Made by a program: the position numbers and the translations under genes. Positions 54,001 to 64,000 of a stretch of 64,000 nt of DNA are shown here, one piece after another. Position 1 is the stretch's first letter. Each line of letters starts with the position of its first letter. This DNA is from Pictodentalium vernedei (taxonomy: Eukaryota > Mollusca > Scaphopoda > Dentaliida > Dentaliidae). The notes beneath the pieces were generated by a model, which was given only the letters and a program-made list of their open reading frames with translations, searched no databases and had not been told where the DNA came from. The stretch lies in NCBI GenBank assembly GCA_031216915.1, contig CM062297.1:540166971-540230970 (forward strand). Reading direction: 5' to 3'.

Positions 54001-54500
54001 ATACTGAACCCTCTGCTTTCAAGCTCTGTGATATTCGATCTAAGAGTTGTATATATTGAGTCATTCCACTCGGGCTTACTTCCCTCCACTGCTAAGTATA
54101 CAACACCAACGGCAACCCTCCTGCTTCCTAACTTGATTTTTGCCCAGACTATTTCATTGGATACTGGAATCTGAGTCCTTGCTTCTGTGAGATCTGTAAT
54201 CAATGAGGGCTGTAATTCCTCTTTAGCGTAGATGCCAACACCCCCACCCCGTTTCTGACCCTCAGTTCGCCCAGCTCCTATCCACACGCAACCCTTCATC
54301 TGATCAACCCGCTCATCCCGTCGTATCCACGTCTCACTTAGACCCATTATATCGAAGTCTCCTTCATCCATCATTGTTGATATTTCGCTTACTTTCTTGT
54401 GCAGACCCTGGATGTTGCAGTACCCAAACTTAATGAATCTTTGTTTTTTTGTCCTCACTGGCACATTATTATAACCCTGGTATGTCCCTGTGTTGTGCAT
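51057..54500 (-). pseudogene. F2 beta copy 2 ORF2, one stop codon from intact
   Basis: The two open segments 54500-53637 and 53501-51057 are in the same frame; a TAA at 53637-53639 (after VWGLQ) is the only stop in 1147 codons. A run of 15 C at 52513-52527 adds three extra glycine codons (GLGGGGGDF) without shifting the frame. Endonuclease: FGYCNIQGLHKK, SETWIRRDERV, VLMGDFNGHIG, IIDYILTDVSVW, SDHNLI. RT: YRGISVSSNIGKAFCK, FLDVKKAYDRVW, GLKQGCIFSPILFALYV, FFADDMVLM. C terminus: CQMC-x9-H-x4-C. Read-through or a polymorphic intact allele could make it functional. The start was chosen at the ATG shared with copy 1. Confidence 0.93.
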
Positions 54501-54544
54501 GTTTGTTGTTCTTCCTATGTTCCCAGCATTTGTGCCCCTCTGGG

Positions 54545-55988
54545 TTATCGGCTGTGGTCCCCTACCCCCCTTTTCTCCAAAAAAGGCCCAGCCACCTGTA
54601 AAATGTTTTGGCCCAACAGGTCTGTACCCATCCTACTTAAATGCAATCCGTCTCGCCCATACAACTCTCCTTGTCCCCAGAATGAATCCCAGTGGTCAAT
54701 GAAATGTATTCCCAAGTCTTTGCAGTGCTCTTCCAGCTCCTTGTTTAGTGCCATAATCCGCGAGTTCCTCTCATTCCCACCACCCATAACGGGGAGCACG
54801 CCTGAAACGATGATCCGAGCATTCCTGGTAAGTAGCTTACTAATTAGGTCCTTGTATGTGTCCACCAAACGAACTGATTTCCTCTCCCTGATGTTATTGG
54901 ACCCCACATGTAATACCACTACCGGATCAGCCCCCGACCCAGCTACAATACCGTCCACTCTATCCCTCAGGTCCTCCACTTTAGCCCCCGGAAAGCACAG
55001 AACTGTTCTATTTTTACTGTCCGGACCACAGACAACCTTGTCGATCCCCCGAACTATGCTACTTCCCGCAACCACCAACTTACTTTTGGCCCTCGCCCTA
55101 TTTATCTCCTCTAGTCTCCTATTGTTTACAGCGTCCTCTTCCTCTCCAACAGCCCCACTCGGAATCAATATCGGTATCGGTATCTTTGACCTAGGATTAC
55201 TCCTATCCTTGTCCCTCCGTCTCTTTACAGGCCCTGAACTACCTGGACTACTCCCCTGGTCTTCTCCCGGATCCCTCCTCCTTTTTCCTGGCCTAGACCC
55301 CAAGCTACTATCTGTTGCAACTACCTCCATCCCCTCCTCTGTCTCTTCCGAATCGAGCACATCAAATCTGTTTCTGGTGCTGCACCCCCACTGCCTTTGG
55401 GCTTTACACCCCTATCTACCTGCTTCTCTGGCCCCCCTTTCCTACCACTTTTGATAGTCCACGCCAAACGCTTTACAGCATTGCTCCGGCCTGCCCCCCC
55501 CCCCCCCCCTCATCTGTCCTACGTACTTTTCTAGCAGCCCCCACCTCATCACCTACCTCATTCACATCAAAGGTTCTACCCCCATGTTTCCTCTTGGAAC
55601 CACCGACAACCATCCACCCTTCTCGGAATGTTACTTTCACAGGCGTAACTCCAGACAGCCCCGCCCTACCAAGTTTTCCCTTCAGCTCAGCAATCTCCCC
55701 CTCAAACTTAACAATTGTCTCAAGTAGGCGGAGGATTTCCTGACAGTTTGCACATACCTCTCCATATCCCATCGAACGACAGTCCCCATACATCATAGAA
55801 CACTGTTTACAAACTTCAAGCCCAATATAGCCATCGGTGGCCCCACCAACCCGGCTCTGACCGACACCCCCAGTGACCTCTGTCTGCACACCAATACTTA
55901 CCCCGTTGGCACCGTTGACCTGGACCGCGATATTACACGTATTTACCTCCATACTTACCTCCGTCTGAACAGACTTGCTCGCCATCAT
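54545..55988 (-). pseudogene. F2 beta copy 2 ORF1 with SGNH-hydrolase-like domain
   Basis: It starts at MMASKSVQTE (55988). Cysteines CKQC and CANC, the coiled-coil-like segment and a basic region follow. A run of 16 C (G on the coding strand) at 55494-55509 breaks the frame after KVRRTDE. The hydrolase domain resumes near 55360: KLVVAGSSIVRG (Ser), VVLHVGSNNI (Asn) and YGRDGLHLSRMG (Asp, His). The last residues differ from copy 1 because an extra G shifts the final codons (EKRGVGDHSR instead of EKRG). Otherwise the hydrolase domain appears intact. Confidence 0.9.
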
Positions 55989-56088
55989 CAAAACACAATT
56001 ACGCGATCGGACAGGGAAAACTGTACACACGCGACAAAAGGCAACACGACGAACCGTTCGACAACTTAGCGCTCACAGTTTTATTTAA

Positions 56089-56689
56089 GACCTCCTAACT
56101 TTGTCCCAGTTACTATACTAAACTACCTCCCCACAAAGTTGAATAAAATAACCTGAAAATGAAATATATATGATTAGTAAACAATAAAAATACTTAATTT
56201 CGATTCGTAGCCAAGGAGACTTCTTCTGTATATGTATAGGAGCTATATAGGGCCTTGGAATCTCACTTATGGAATCCCACTTATAGAATACCTTTTATAG
56301 AATCATTATGGAATCCCCTTTTGAAAACGTCTGGCCTTCAGCTCCACTTTTTGCAAGATGAAGATTAGAGTCGTATTTGGAGCCACTCGTTCGACCAATT
56401 ACTCTGTGGCTTACTTGCTCGATGGGATTCTAGTCGTTTGATCAATCGGAGATAGTTAGCAAGCCTGCACAAGTGCAACAAGTCAAATAGTAATAGTACA
56501 AGGAACTAATGGTACAAAGCTTCGAGGGTGGTAGAAATTTTAGTATTGGTTGACTACGAACGAGGTTATAGGACAGGAAATTGAAGACAATATGTAAACA
56601 GATGGCAACGCTATCTATGTAGGAACTGTGAGATGATCGACTCGTCGGGAGTGAGGGGGGAGGGGGGCGGTTCTGATGATCACCAAAAA
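56089..56689. other. Unassigned sequence with a short ATAGAATC repeat
   Basis: No gene. At 56255-56325 a short degenerate repeat of CACTTATGGAATCC / TTTTATAGAATC words occurs. The remainder is non-coding. Confidence 0.4.
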
Positions 56690-57132
56690 CTCATGTTTTA
56701 GAAAGGTTGTCGTGTGATACATCATTTTAAAGGTCTCGACGCGTGTAATCCGATTATTTGGTATTTGCCAGGTCCCTAGGGGCTGAGGCTTAGAGGCATA
56801 AAAATAAAAACATTCAAGTTTTAAAAAGGTTTGTTGTCATGTGATACATCATTTTAGCCCGAATATTTGTTTTTTGTGTCTCCTCAACGGGTGGGACTGA
56901 GGGTTGGGACCTCCAACCCCAAATTTTAGAAAGGATGTCAGGTGATACATCATTTTAAAGCTCTCGATTTGAATATTCCGAATAGGAAGTGTCCAACCCT
57001 CTCTGAGGGGGTGGGGCTGAGGAGCATAAATTTAAGTTTTAGAAAGGTATTCGTGTCATATATCATTTTAAAAGTCTTGACTTAAATATATCGAATATGA
57101 AGTATCCGACCCTTCCCTAGGGGTGGGGCTGA
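56690..57132 (+). repeat. Four diverged tandem units (GATACATCATTTTA motif)
   Basis: Units beginning TTTTAGAAAGG or TTTTAAAAAGG, with GTGATACATCATTTTA (or GTCATATATCATTTTA), then a variable stretch with CCGAATA and a GGGG(T)GGGGCTGAGG end, occur near 56696, 56818, 56920 and 57032. Confidence 0.75.
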
Positions 57133-57861
57133 GGGAATGTAAGAGCGTGTCTGCTCGTATCCGATGGTATGCGTTAAAATTAACATAAGTCTAAGACCGT
57201 TTAAGCCGTGGCTTCTGAACAAGTAAACCAAGAGGAGAGATTGTGGATCTAGTTGCTTCTTACCCTGCATGCCACTGCCAGCTATAGCGGCGAAAGAGCC
57301 CACGTGCATTCGATAGCTAGTTATGTCACACATCGAGTGGATTTAGGAACTTGTGAAGAAATGTAGTGGGTCCAATCGTCCGCACAGGATGGCATACTCT
57401 GGTCAATTTTTCTTGGGTCATATCGGTGGAGAGAACAGAACTAGAAAGTGAGAACAGAAATTCAATCAAGAATGAGAACAATATATTTACATGTACAAGA
57501 AGTAATGGTGTTGAGACACAAAACGAATTCATGTTAGGAACACGCTTTCCAGCAACTGGTGTATTCAACCATGGGGTACTGGTAGCGTATGATTCTTGGG
57601 ACTAATTTTCGATGGCATTTTCAAGTAGTTTGCTTAGTTTGTTTTGTAGTAAAATACTAGGAATAGTAGTGGATGCATGCATGTCGACATGGGGCTCCAA
57701 GCATCGGCCCATGACGCCATGGCATCCCATGGTAGAACCATGGCCTGTCATGCCACCCTGGACCGTGCTACCAAGGACCGTTCTATCCCATCACAAGTAA
57801 ATACGCAAAACTTTCCGATCTTCACGGTACGAAAGATGAGGACTGAAAGGTTTACTGACGT

Positions 57862-57952
57862 TTAGGCCTTTGGACGTTTCGGCCTGGACGTTTCGGCCTC
57901 CAATCGGGCCGAAACATCCTGCCTATCGGGCCGAAACGTCCTGGGTTTTAGT
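57862..57952. repeat. Compact CGAAACGTCC foldback array (duplicate)
   Basis: Copy of 30622-30712 by block duplication, with one altered unit (TTTAGGCC for TTTCGGCC at the left). Confidence 0.85.
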
Positions 57953-58608
57953 GAATTTTTTTTTACAAATTTTGGAACTTAATTTCCTCCATGTTGATGG
58001 TCACAAAAAGTTGTCTTTGAATAAAAAAACGATCTTACCTTTATCGAAGATTAATTTATCCGTAAAAATCCATGAAATAACTTTAGCAGGAATTAATGAT
58101 ATTTTATATTATTTGTAAGCACAAATAAAGTATGTTCACTGATGTTGAAGGCGCATCGAAATACATGAAATACAAGATTTTCCCAGAAAGTGTTGTTTTG
58201 ACAAAACAAAAAGCCAATACTTTGTTTGACACTTCTGATTAAAAGTTACTGATGAACTTTTTGAGTTTGTTTATACAAGCTTTTCGGAATAAAAGTGACT
58301 GATGAACTGTTTGTATGTGTTGATACAGCACTCTCGATATGGTATCTTTGGTGACTCCTGATCAACCGACGACAATGGGTTCAGAGTCGCAAGGGATTTG
58401 TAAATCCCACATCGTCCTTGCGCGCTAAAACCTTTCATTCATTCAATGGGTTCAGATATTTTTGTGTTTTCTGAGGAGACTTCTGATCTACCGATAGAAT
58501 ATGTATAAATAATGTATCCAAATGTTTGTAAATAATGTATTTCTTAACAATAAAATGAAGGTAAACTGCATTTTCGTTCCGTTGTAATTATATACAAAGA
58601 TAAGTTCT

Positions 58609-59184
58609 ATAATAATAATAACAACACTTTGGCCGGTCGCTGGTTTGTCGCGGTTCTCGTATGAGAAGGCCTTGGTTACCCATGTTCTACCAACTGCCTC
58701 CCCCTATTCCCGCGCTTCTTCTCTCCTCCCAACACTCGGAGACGAACTGCTTGATGATATCCCTTGCCCCATTCTTCCCAATCTCTCCGATTAGTATATT
58801 AACCATCTCCTTTGAGTCGCCCCCTAACCACATGTCCTTCATTCTCCCATCCCAATTCTCCATTATACTCCCCGTGAATCTTGTTCTTTTAGACTGGTAT
58901 TTTGGGCATTCTATAAGAAAGTGTTCCAGGGTCTCCACCACGCCCACGTTACACATCTGGCACTCCTTTTCACTGTTTTTCCCAATTTTTCCCCTCAGCT
59001 CCAAGGACCGCGACCTCAGCTTGAACAACAGTGACCCCCAAAGGTGCCATCAAGGTACTCTTCAAAACCAGGCTTCTCTTTATCACGCAGGCCACCCAAA
59101 GATCTCTTTGATTTGACCCCCTATCGCCAATTACGGTTACAATCCTCCATGACCCTTTCTCTGACGATCTTTTTGCCCTGGTTT
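58609..59184 (-). mobile_element. F2 alpha 3' fragment (duplicate of alpha copy 2)
   Basis: The same 3' end as 32115-32691, cut at TTTTTGCCCTGGTTT by F1 copy 3. A frame for part of the ORF2 C terminus is readable (CQMCNVGVVETLEHFLIECP), including the CQMC...H...C motif. The rest of this alpha copy would lie beyond the F1 insertion, outside the window or lost. Confidence 0.88.
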
Positions 59185-62091
59185 AGTTTAAACAGTATTT
59201 ATTCAATAATTGACATGTGTATACATTTCACAAAAACATTTGACTAACAAAAAATGAACAACACTAGATACAAAAAGTATACACAAAACAAGAAAGCATA
59301 TTGTTGTGTATTAGAGGGATTCGACAGAAAGCTGAAGCTTATGTGGGTCGTCTCCCTGTCAACGTATAACTTACTCCTGTAGGTGGTACAGATGAACGGA
59401 AGAGCCCAAACGTCGTTGCATGAAGGCCGATATCCTCCCTTCATTGTAAATTTACTACGTTAGTTGCTACGATTGGAGATCAAGCGGGTTAAGCGTCACA
59501 TCAGAATAGATAGGGAGCAGAGGGAGGCGCCTCGACTGCCAGGCAACGACGTGTGGGATTGTTTAAACTTCAATGTGAAATGAAGGGAAAAACAGAAGAA
59601 AGAATAGACGCACTGATAGATCGAAAGAAGAGGAAAGGAACTAATATGATGCAGACAGCTTGAATACATGATACATAGAGATTATCACCATTATGCGGAT
59701 GCAAAGGAGCATGGGACCTCCACTGACAGCACACGACGAGTCGAGGACCAGTCGCGATTTATCCCCAGAGGCCGGTACAAGACTCCGACGCACATGCAAC
59801 AGATGATAATGATGTATTTATCAGGCAATATCTTGGGAATAAGTCTGAGTTAATACAGACCAAGTACATGTTGAATGTATGTTAAGTAAAATTTACACAC
59901 AAGAGAATCGTAAGTAGGCAACTTATTAACTTCTAGTTCATTTAGTAGCGAATTAGGTGAAGTAAACATCAAGGCGCTAGAAGTTGGAAGGCGCGAGAGG
60001 GCATTCCACAACAGGCGTTAGACTTTCCCACTCGAAATGGGGGTGGGAACGTAGTGTTGGGTTTCAACTAGTGGAATCGCTTGCTTGATAAAATGAAGTC
60101 ATGTACAACTTCGAAAATAAGGCAGTTTTCATCGTTATTCAAGAATTCTGAGCCAAATAGAAGCGTGGGCGTATCTGCTACATATGGGAGTAGATTAATC
60201 GTATAATTACGAGCGTTTGAGAACAAAGGACAATGAAAGAAAAAGTGGTCAGTAGTTTCACGTTCACCACACTGGCAGAAGGGACTGGGTGATAGGTGAT
60301 TATCGAAAAGGTGGGAATTAAGACTGCTACAGCGCAACCGCAGCCTACAATGGTATATTTGAGCCCTGCGAGATTTTGCATTACTATAGAACTTTGGTGG
60401 TCTTTGGTTACCATTACTGAGAAACGTTTTAAAGTTAATCAATGACGAGTTCTCACGGACAGGTAACGGCAACTTATTCCACTGGTCCGTAACGCTGGGG
60501 ATGAAAGAAGACTGATACAATTGCGTTCGGCAAACAGGAACTCGGTGGTTTTCACTGGATCGAAGACTGCGTGATGAATTCGTCAAGGAGATAAGTGGTG
60601 GAACTTTGTTGGAAATGTATGGAGGTGACATGTGATGATACATTTTGAAGAACTGAATTAGTTTATGTTTGTGGCGTCTTTCTTGCAAGGATTCCCACCG
60701 GGTTTCCGAATATAATAACGATTTACTGACACTAACTGTTGCTCCGGTGATGATTCTTGCTGCTGCAATTTGTATTTTTTCGTGTTCCGCGACATTTGTC
60801 ACAGAACAATTATCCCAGACAGTGTCTGCGTATTCAAGAAGTGGCCTAATAAAGGCGAAATATATTTTTTCCAGGACACTGCGATCGAGGTTAAATTTAT
60901 GTCTCCTCAACAAGTCTAGGCGAGACCAGGCTTTGGAGCAAATGTGGTTAATGTGATTGTTCCATGTACATGTATTATTTAGTATGAGTCCTAGGTGTTT
61001 ATGGTCAGAAACTTCCGATACTTGTGAGCCACCTAAATACAAGGGTGGGTGAGAGTTAGGATTGCTTTTACGCGATATACACATACTTTCAGTTTTGTTG
61101 GGATTGAACTCGACCAACCATGTTTTGGCCCAATGCTCGATTGTAGCCAAATCGTTATTAATTATGACCGCGGCTTGCTCTGGGTTTTCAATGATTAGAT
61201 ATAATGACGTATCGTCAGCAAAGAGGCGAATACTGCTGAGTAAGTCGCTAGTTATATCGTTTATGTATATCAAGAACAGTAAAGGTCCAAGTATAGACCC
61301 CTGGGGTACACCGGCATTGATTGGTCTCCATGACGACGACTCAGAGGCTATCACAATTCGCTGCGACCTATCCGAGAGATACGATTTTAGAAATAAAAGT
61401 AGTTCACCTGAAACGCCAATACTCTCCAGTTTGTGAATAAGACCAGCATGCCATACCTTATCAAACGCCTTACTGACATCACAGAAAACCACCCTAACTT
61501 CTTTGCCTTCATCAAGCGCACGACAGAATTCGTCATAAATGTCAGTCAGTTGGAGGACAGTTGAATCACTTGGTGTAAAACCTGACTGAAATTGACTGAG
61601 GATATTATTTTCACTCAAAAACTGCCACAGGCGTTTGAAGACACATTTTTCAAATAATTTTCCAACACAGCTAATCAACGATATCGGGCGATAATTAGTG
61701 ACTGAGTTTGAGGGCTGTTTTTTAGAATTGGGGAGACATTTGCTTTTTTCCATAATGAAGGAAAGTACGAATTATTCAGTAAAATGTTGAATAAAATTGA
61801 GAGTGGTTCGCAGAGAGAGGATCTACATTCTTTTAGAAGACGCGGGCTTATTTGATCGGGACCAGATGCCTTGGACACCTTTATCGACTTCATTGCGGCG
61901 TATACTTCACTGCAATGTAGGGTAATACTCTCAATACGCTGGGAAACATGGGATGGTGGATCTGGTAAGAAAGCATTCGAGTCGTCAACTGTCGAAATAG
62001 AACAGAAGTATTCATTGAACACTTCAGCTTTCTCAACACTTGAAGAATATATTTTGTTTTGATGAATCAGGGTGGGAATTCCTGATGCATT
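59185..62091 (-). mobile_element. F1 element, copy 3 (interrupted by F2 beta)
   Basis: The 3' end is at 59185 (AGTTTAAACAGTATTTATTC). It inserted into the alpha 3' fragment, since the uninterrupted word CCCTGGTTTGCCGCAACG is present at 32683-32700. At 62091 it is cut by the tail of an F2 beta element, within the linker between endonuclease and RT. Confidence 0.9.
60068..62022 (-). pseudogene. F1 copy 3: reverse transcriptase and zinc-binding C terminus
   Basis: Two overlapping frames, 62022-61675 and 61753-60068, are separated by one frameshift near 61725. The segment reads ASGPDQISPRLLKECRSSL, NYRPISLISCVGKLFEKCVF, VFCDVSKAFDKVWHAG (A), NAGVPQGSILGPLLFLIYIN (B), RLFADDTSLYL (C), WLVEFNPNKTESM, YADTVWDNCSVTNV and the C-terminal CQCGERETTDHFFFHCPLF (CxC-x7-H-x4-C), ending SSKRFH. 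This is the best preserved RT plus C terminus of the F1 family here and the reference for the deletion in copy 2. The endonuclease lies outside because of the beta insertion. Confidence 0.92.
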
Positions 62092-64000
62092 AATATAATA
62101 ACTCTTTGGCCAGCCGCTGATTTGTCGCGGTCCTCATAAGAGAAGGCCATCATTCCCCCTGCACCCCACCCCCTCTTCCCCTCCTCTCCTCCCAGCATTC
62201 AGATATAAACTGCTTAATAGTGTCCCTCACTTCCTCTTTTTCAATTTCTTCAATAAGCATTCCTACCCTCTCCCTCGTGTCCCCCTTCAGCCATCTATCC
62301 TTTGTTTCTTCACCCCACTTCTGCATTATTCTTCCAGTAAATTTTATTCTATGAGGTATATACTGTGGGCATTCCAAGAGAAAATGTTCCAGGGTCTCCA
62401 CTACTCCAGAGTGGCACATTTGGCATCCCTTTTCCCCATCTCTCCCAATTTTTCCCCGAAGCTCCAGTGATCTTGATCTCAGTTTGAACAGCAGTGACCC
62501 TCCAAAGGTGCCATCTAGGTACTTCTCAAAAGCTGGCTTTTCTTTATATTGTAACCCCTGCAGTGATCTTTTCACGCTAACCCCTGCTCGCCAGTTTCGA
62601 TTGCAATCTTCCATGACTCTCTCTTTGACAAACCTTTTGCCTTCTTTCATTCCTACTTCTATGTTTGTGACCTCTATAGAGTAATTGTCCATTAGTTCCC
62701 TCACATGTTTTGACCACCCCGTTTCTATATTAGAATTCCAAATGGTATCGAGCATCAATTTGCACCACCGGTTGTCAGGCAGGTTTCTCAAGTAGTTAAA
62801 GTAACACAGTTTTCCCAAATCTACCCTGTCCTTGATTTTCATCCACCCAAGCTCCCCCCTTACTGCTTCCAAAGCTGCAGCATTACTCGACCGTGTTATC
62901 CATCTGCCGGCATCATTTTGAGTATTTTCCAACTTCTTAGTAACGGTTTGGTTTAATGGAATCACGTCCGTGCCATACGTTATACTTGGTAAACCCACCC
63001 TCTCCCACAGTGTTTTCCCCACAAAGACCTTGTTGAAACTATTTTTCCCTAAAAGTTTTAGTTGGTTCAGAATTCTTTTCCCCTTCAGAATCAGTTTGGC
63101 TGAGTAATTTCTGTACACCCCTCTTCCCGTTATATTTATGCTTACCCCTAGATACTCATACTCTCCCGTTTCTCCTACAGTGATTTGTTTGCTTTCCCCT
63201 TCGGGGACTGAGAACTCCCCCACTCTCCATCTCTTCGTCATATCTACCTTGCGTCCAACGGGTATTACCTTGCTTTTATTTTCATTTAGTTCGAGCCGCC
63301 AAGTGTTCCCATATCTACCAACAATTTCCAGCAGTTTCTCTAGCCCCTGTTCAGTTCTAGACATTAACACCATGTCGTCCGCAAAGAATAAGCCTGGTAT
63401 CTTTATGTCTCCAACATTTACCCCCTCCGCACTCTGAATTAGTTCGTCCCCTAAATCTTTAACATACAATGCAAACAAAATCGGTGAAAAGATACACCCC
63501 TGCTTGAGGCCTATATCCATAGGGACTCGTTTTGTAGTGATACTCCCTAGACTGAGTTGGCTTTGCACATCTGTATACAGTGCTTTCATGATTCCCACAA
63601 AGTCACCCCCCAGTCCGATGCCCTCGAGCTTTCGCCACATACCTTCCCTCCACACTCGGTCGTACGCTTTTTTCACATCTAGAAATGCCAGAAACATCTT
63701 TTTCTTTTCAGCCTTTGTTGATTCTATCAGTTGGGTGAGTGTAAATAGGTGATCAGTGACTCTTCGTCCTTTCCTGAAACCATTTTGAATTTCTCCTAAA
63801 AAACCTTTCTCTTCTATAACTTCCTCTAGTCTACCGTATATGACCTTACAGAATACTTTTCCGATGTTACTACTAACTGATATCCCCCTATAGTTATCTA
63901 GAACTTCCTTATCCCCCTTTTTGTGTATGAACGACACCTTACTTTCCCTCCACTCTCTGGGGACCTCTTGCTTTCGCAGAGCCAGGTTGAAAAGGTTTGT
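62092..64000 (-). mobile_element. F2 beta element, copy 3 (runs off the window)
   Basis: The tail TAATATAATAACTCTTTGGCC starts at about 62090, inserted in F1 copy 3. The element continues past the window edge. By eye it is almost identical to 50994-56088 over the shared part. Confidence 0.92.
62150..64000 (-). CDS. F2 beta copy 3 ORF2 C-terminal 600 codons, open to the window edge
   Basis: Uninterrupted from the window edge to the stop at 62150. It contains VLDNYRGISVSSNIGK, AFLDVKKAYDRVW, GLKQGCIFSPILFALYV, LFFADDMVLM and the C-terminal CQMC-x9-H-x4-C motif. There is no poly(G) expansion at the GLGGDF site, unlike copy 2. The sequence upstream of 63937 remains in the same frame to the edge (EVPREWRESK). 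Whether the endonuclease and ORF1 are intact cannot be seen. This could be part of an active copy. Confidence 0.88.
   Translation of the reverse strand, partial: TNLFNLALRKQEVPREWRESKVSFIHKKGDKEVLDNYRGISVSSNIGKVFCKVIYGRLEEVIEEKGFLGEIQNGFRKGRRVTDHLFTLTQLIESTKAEKKKMFLAFLDVKKAYDRVWREGMWRKLEGIGLGGDFVGIMKALYTDVQSQLSLGSITTKRVPMDIGLKQGCIFSPILFALYVKDLGDELIQSAEGVNVGDIKIPGLFFADDMVLMSRTEQGLEKLLEIVGRYGNTWRLELNENKSKVIPVGRKVDMTKRWRVGEFSVPEGESKQITVGETGEYEYLGVSINITGRGVYRNYSAKLILKGKRILNQLKLLGKNSFNKVFVGKTLWERVGLPSITYGTDVIPLNQTVTKKLENTQNDAGRWITRSSNAAALEAVRGELGWMKIKDRVDLGKLCYFNYLRNLPDNRWCKLMLDTIWNSNIETGWSKHVRELMDNYSIEVTNIEVGMKEGKRFVKERVMEDCNRNWRAGVSVKRSLQGLQYKEKPAFEKYLDGTFGGSLLFKLRSRSLELRGKIGRDGEKGCQMCHSGVVETLEHFLLECPQYIPHRIKFTGRIMQKWGEETKDRWLKGDTRERVGMLIEEIEKEEVRDTIKQFISECWEERRGRGGGVQGE

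Larger units (their letters stand above)
50994..56088 (-). mobile_element. F2 beta near-full-length element, copy 2
   Basis: 5.1 kb on the minus strand, 5' end TCTTAAATAAAACTGTGAGC at 56088 and 3' (TTA)n tail at about 50994-51009. ORF1 and ORF2 are both present and nearly identical to 32937-38060. ORF2 is interrupted by one stop codon only. It is the best preserved retroelement in the window. No clear target duplication was found. Confidence 0.93.
57133..59184 (+). repeat. Duplicated block, copy 2 (partner 29897-32691)
   Basis: Nearly identical to 29897-32691 without the beta fragment. It contains the empty site for that fragment at about 58338-58352 and ends where F1 copy 3 inserted. Single-base differences and a few small indels separate the copies. 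Confidence 0.9.

Overview
This window is eukaryotic repeat-rich DNA, probably from a bivalve mollusc or a close lophotrochozoan. The taxon call rests mainly on the element at 1749-3190, whose ends (an ACAAGAGGCC start, a CTCACCTGA / GTCAGGTGAGCT hairpin end followed by A-rich sequence) look like a dispersed repeat I associate with bivalve genomes; this is recall, not a database result. I see no convincing host gene, tRNA, rRNA or CRISPR. Almost everything interpretable is transposable-element sequence in several layers of nesting.

Layout. 1-800: AT-rich, featureless. 801-9395: a large outer unit bounded by inverted 26-bp termini, with palindromic AGATCTCGAG-type arrays just inside each end, a bivalve-type element in its left half and a degenerate 3.07-kb LTR element in its right arm. 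9484-13655: a nest of TTAA-targeting inverted-repeat elements (A, B, C, D) plus a TA-targeting element (E), whose boundaries can be read because empty sites exist in sister copies. 14153-17962: two foldback-like units with ends made of short tandem repeats (GGGTCGACTTCACTT type and GGGCCGAACTCACTT type); the first holds a conserved-looking 166-aa ORF, the second a minus-strand reverse-transcriptase fragment. 17990-19950: a decayed Ty3/gypsy pol (RNase H tail, integrase) split by a perfect 130-bp palindrome. 20314-22432: an unrecognised ORF ending at a 321-bp LTR, then an inverted-repeat unit.

22433-64000 is dominated by two non-LTR retrotransposon families. Family F1 (CR1/L2-like, 3' end GTTTAAAC, 2A-like peptide at the N terminus of its polyprotein) has copies at 22433-26236, 44542-50013 (full length, 13-bp target duplication) and 59185-62091, all on the minus strand. 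Family F2 carries an SGNH-hydrolase-like ORF1, an endonuclease/reverse-transcriptase ORF2 and a (TTA)n tail, and has two subfamilies. Alpha copies: 26241-29856 (+), 32115-32936 plus 38061-41042 (-, one copy split in two), 41421-41657 (+), 58609-59184 (-). Beta copies: 31120-31851 (+), 32937-38060 (+), 50994-56088 (-), 62092-64000 (-). Beta copies are nearly identical by eye, so beta is the youngest; the copy at 50994-56088 has an ORF2 broken by a single stop codon.

Relative history: a block of about 2 kb is present twice (29897-32691 and 57133-59184). The first copy later received a beta fragment and the second an F1 element; a full-length beta element landed antisense inside an alpha element; another beta landed in the third F1 copy. 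Recurrent poly(G/C) runs of 13-23 bases interrupt several elements and often coincide with frameshifts.
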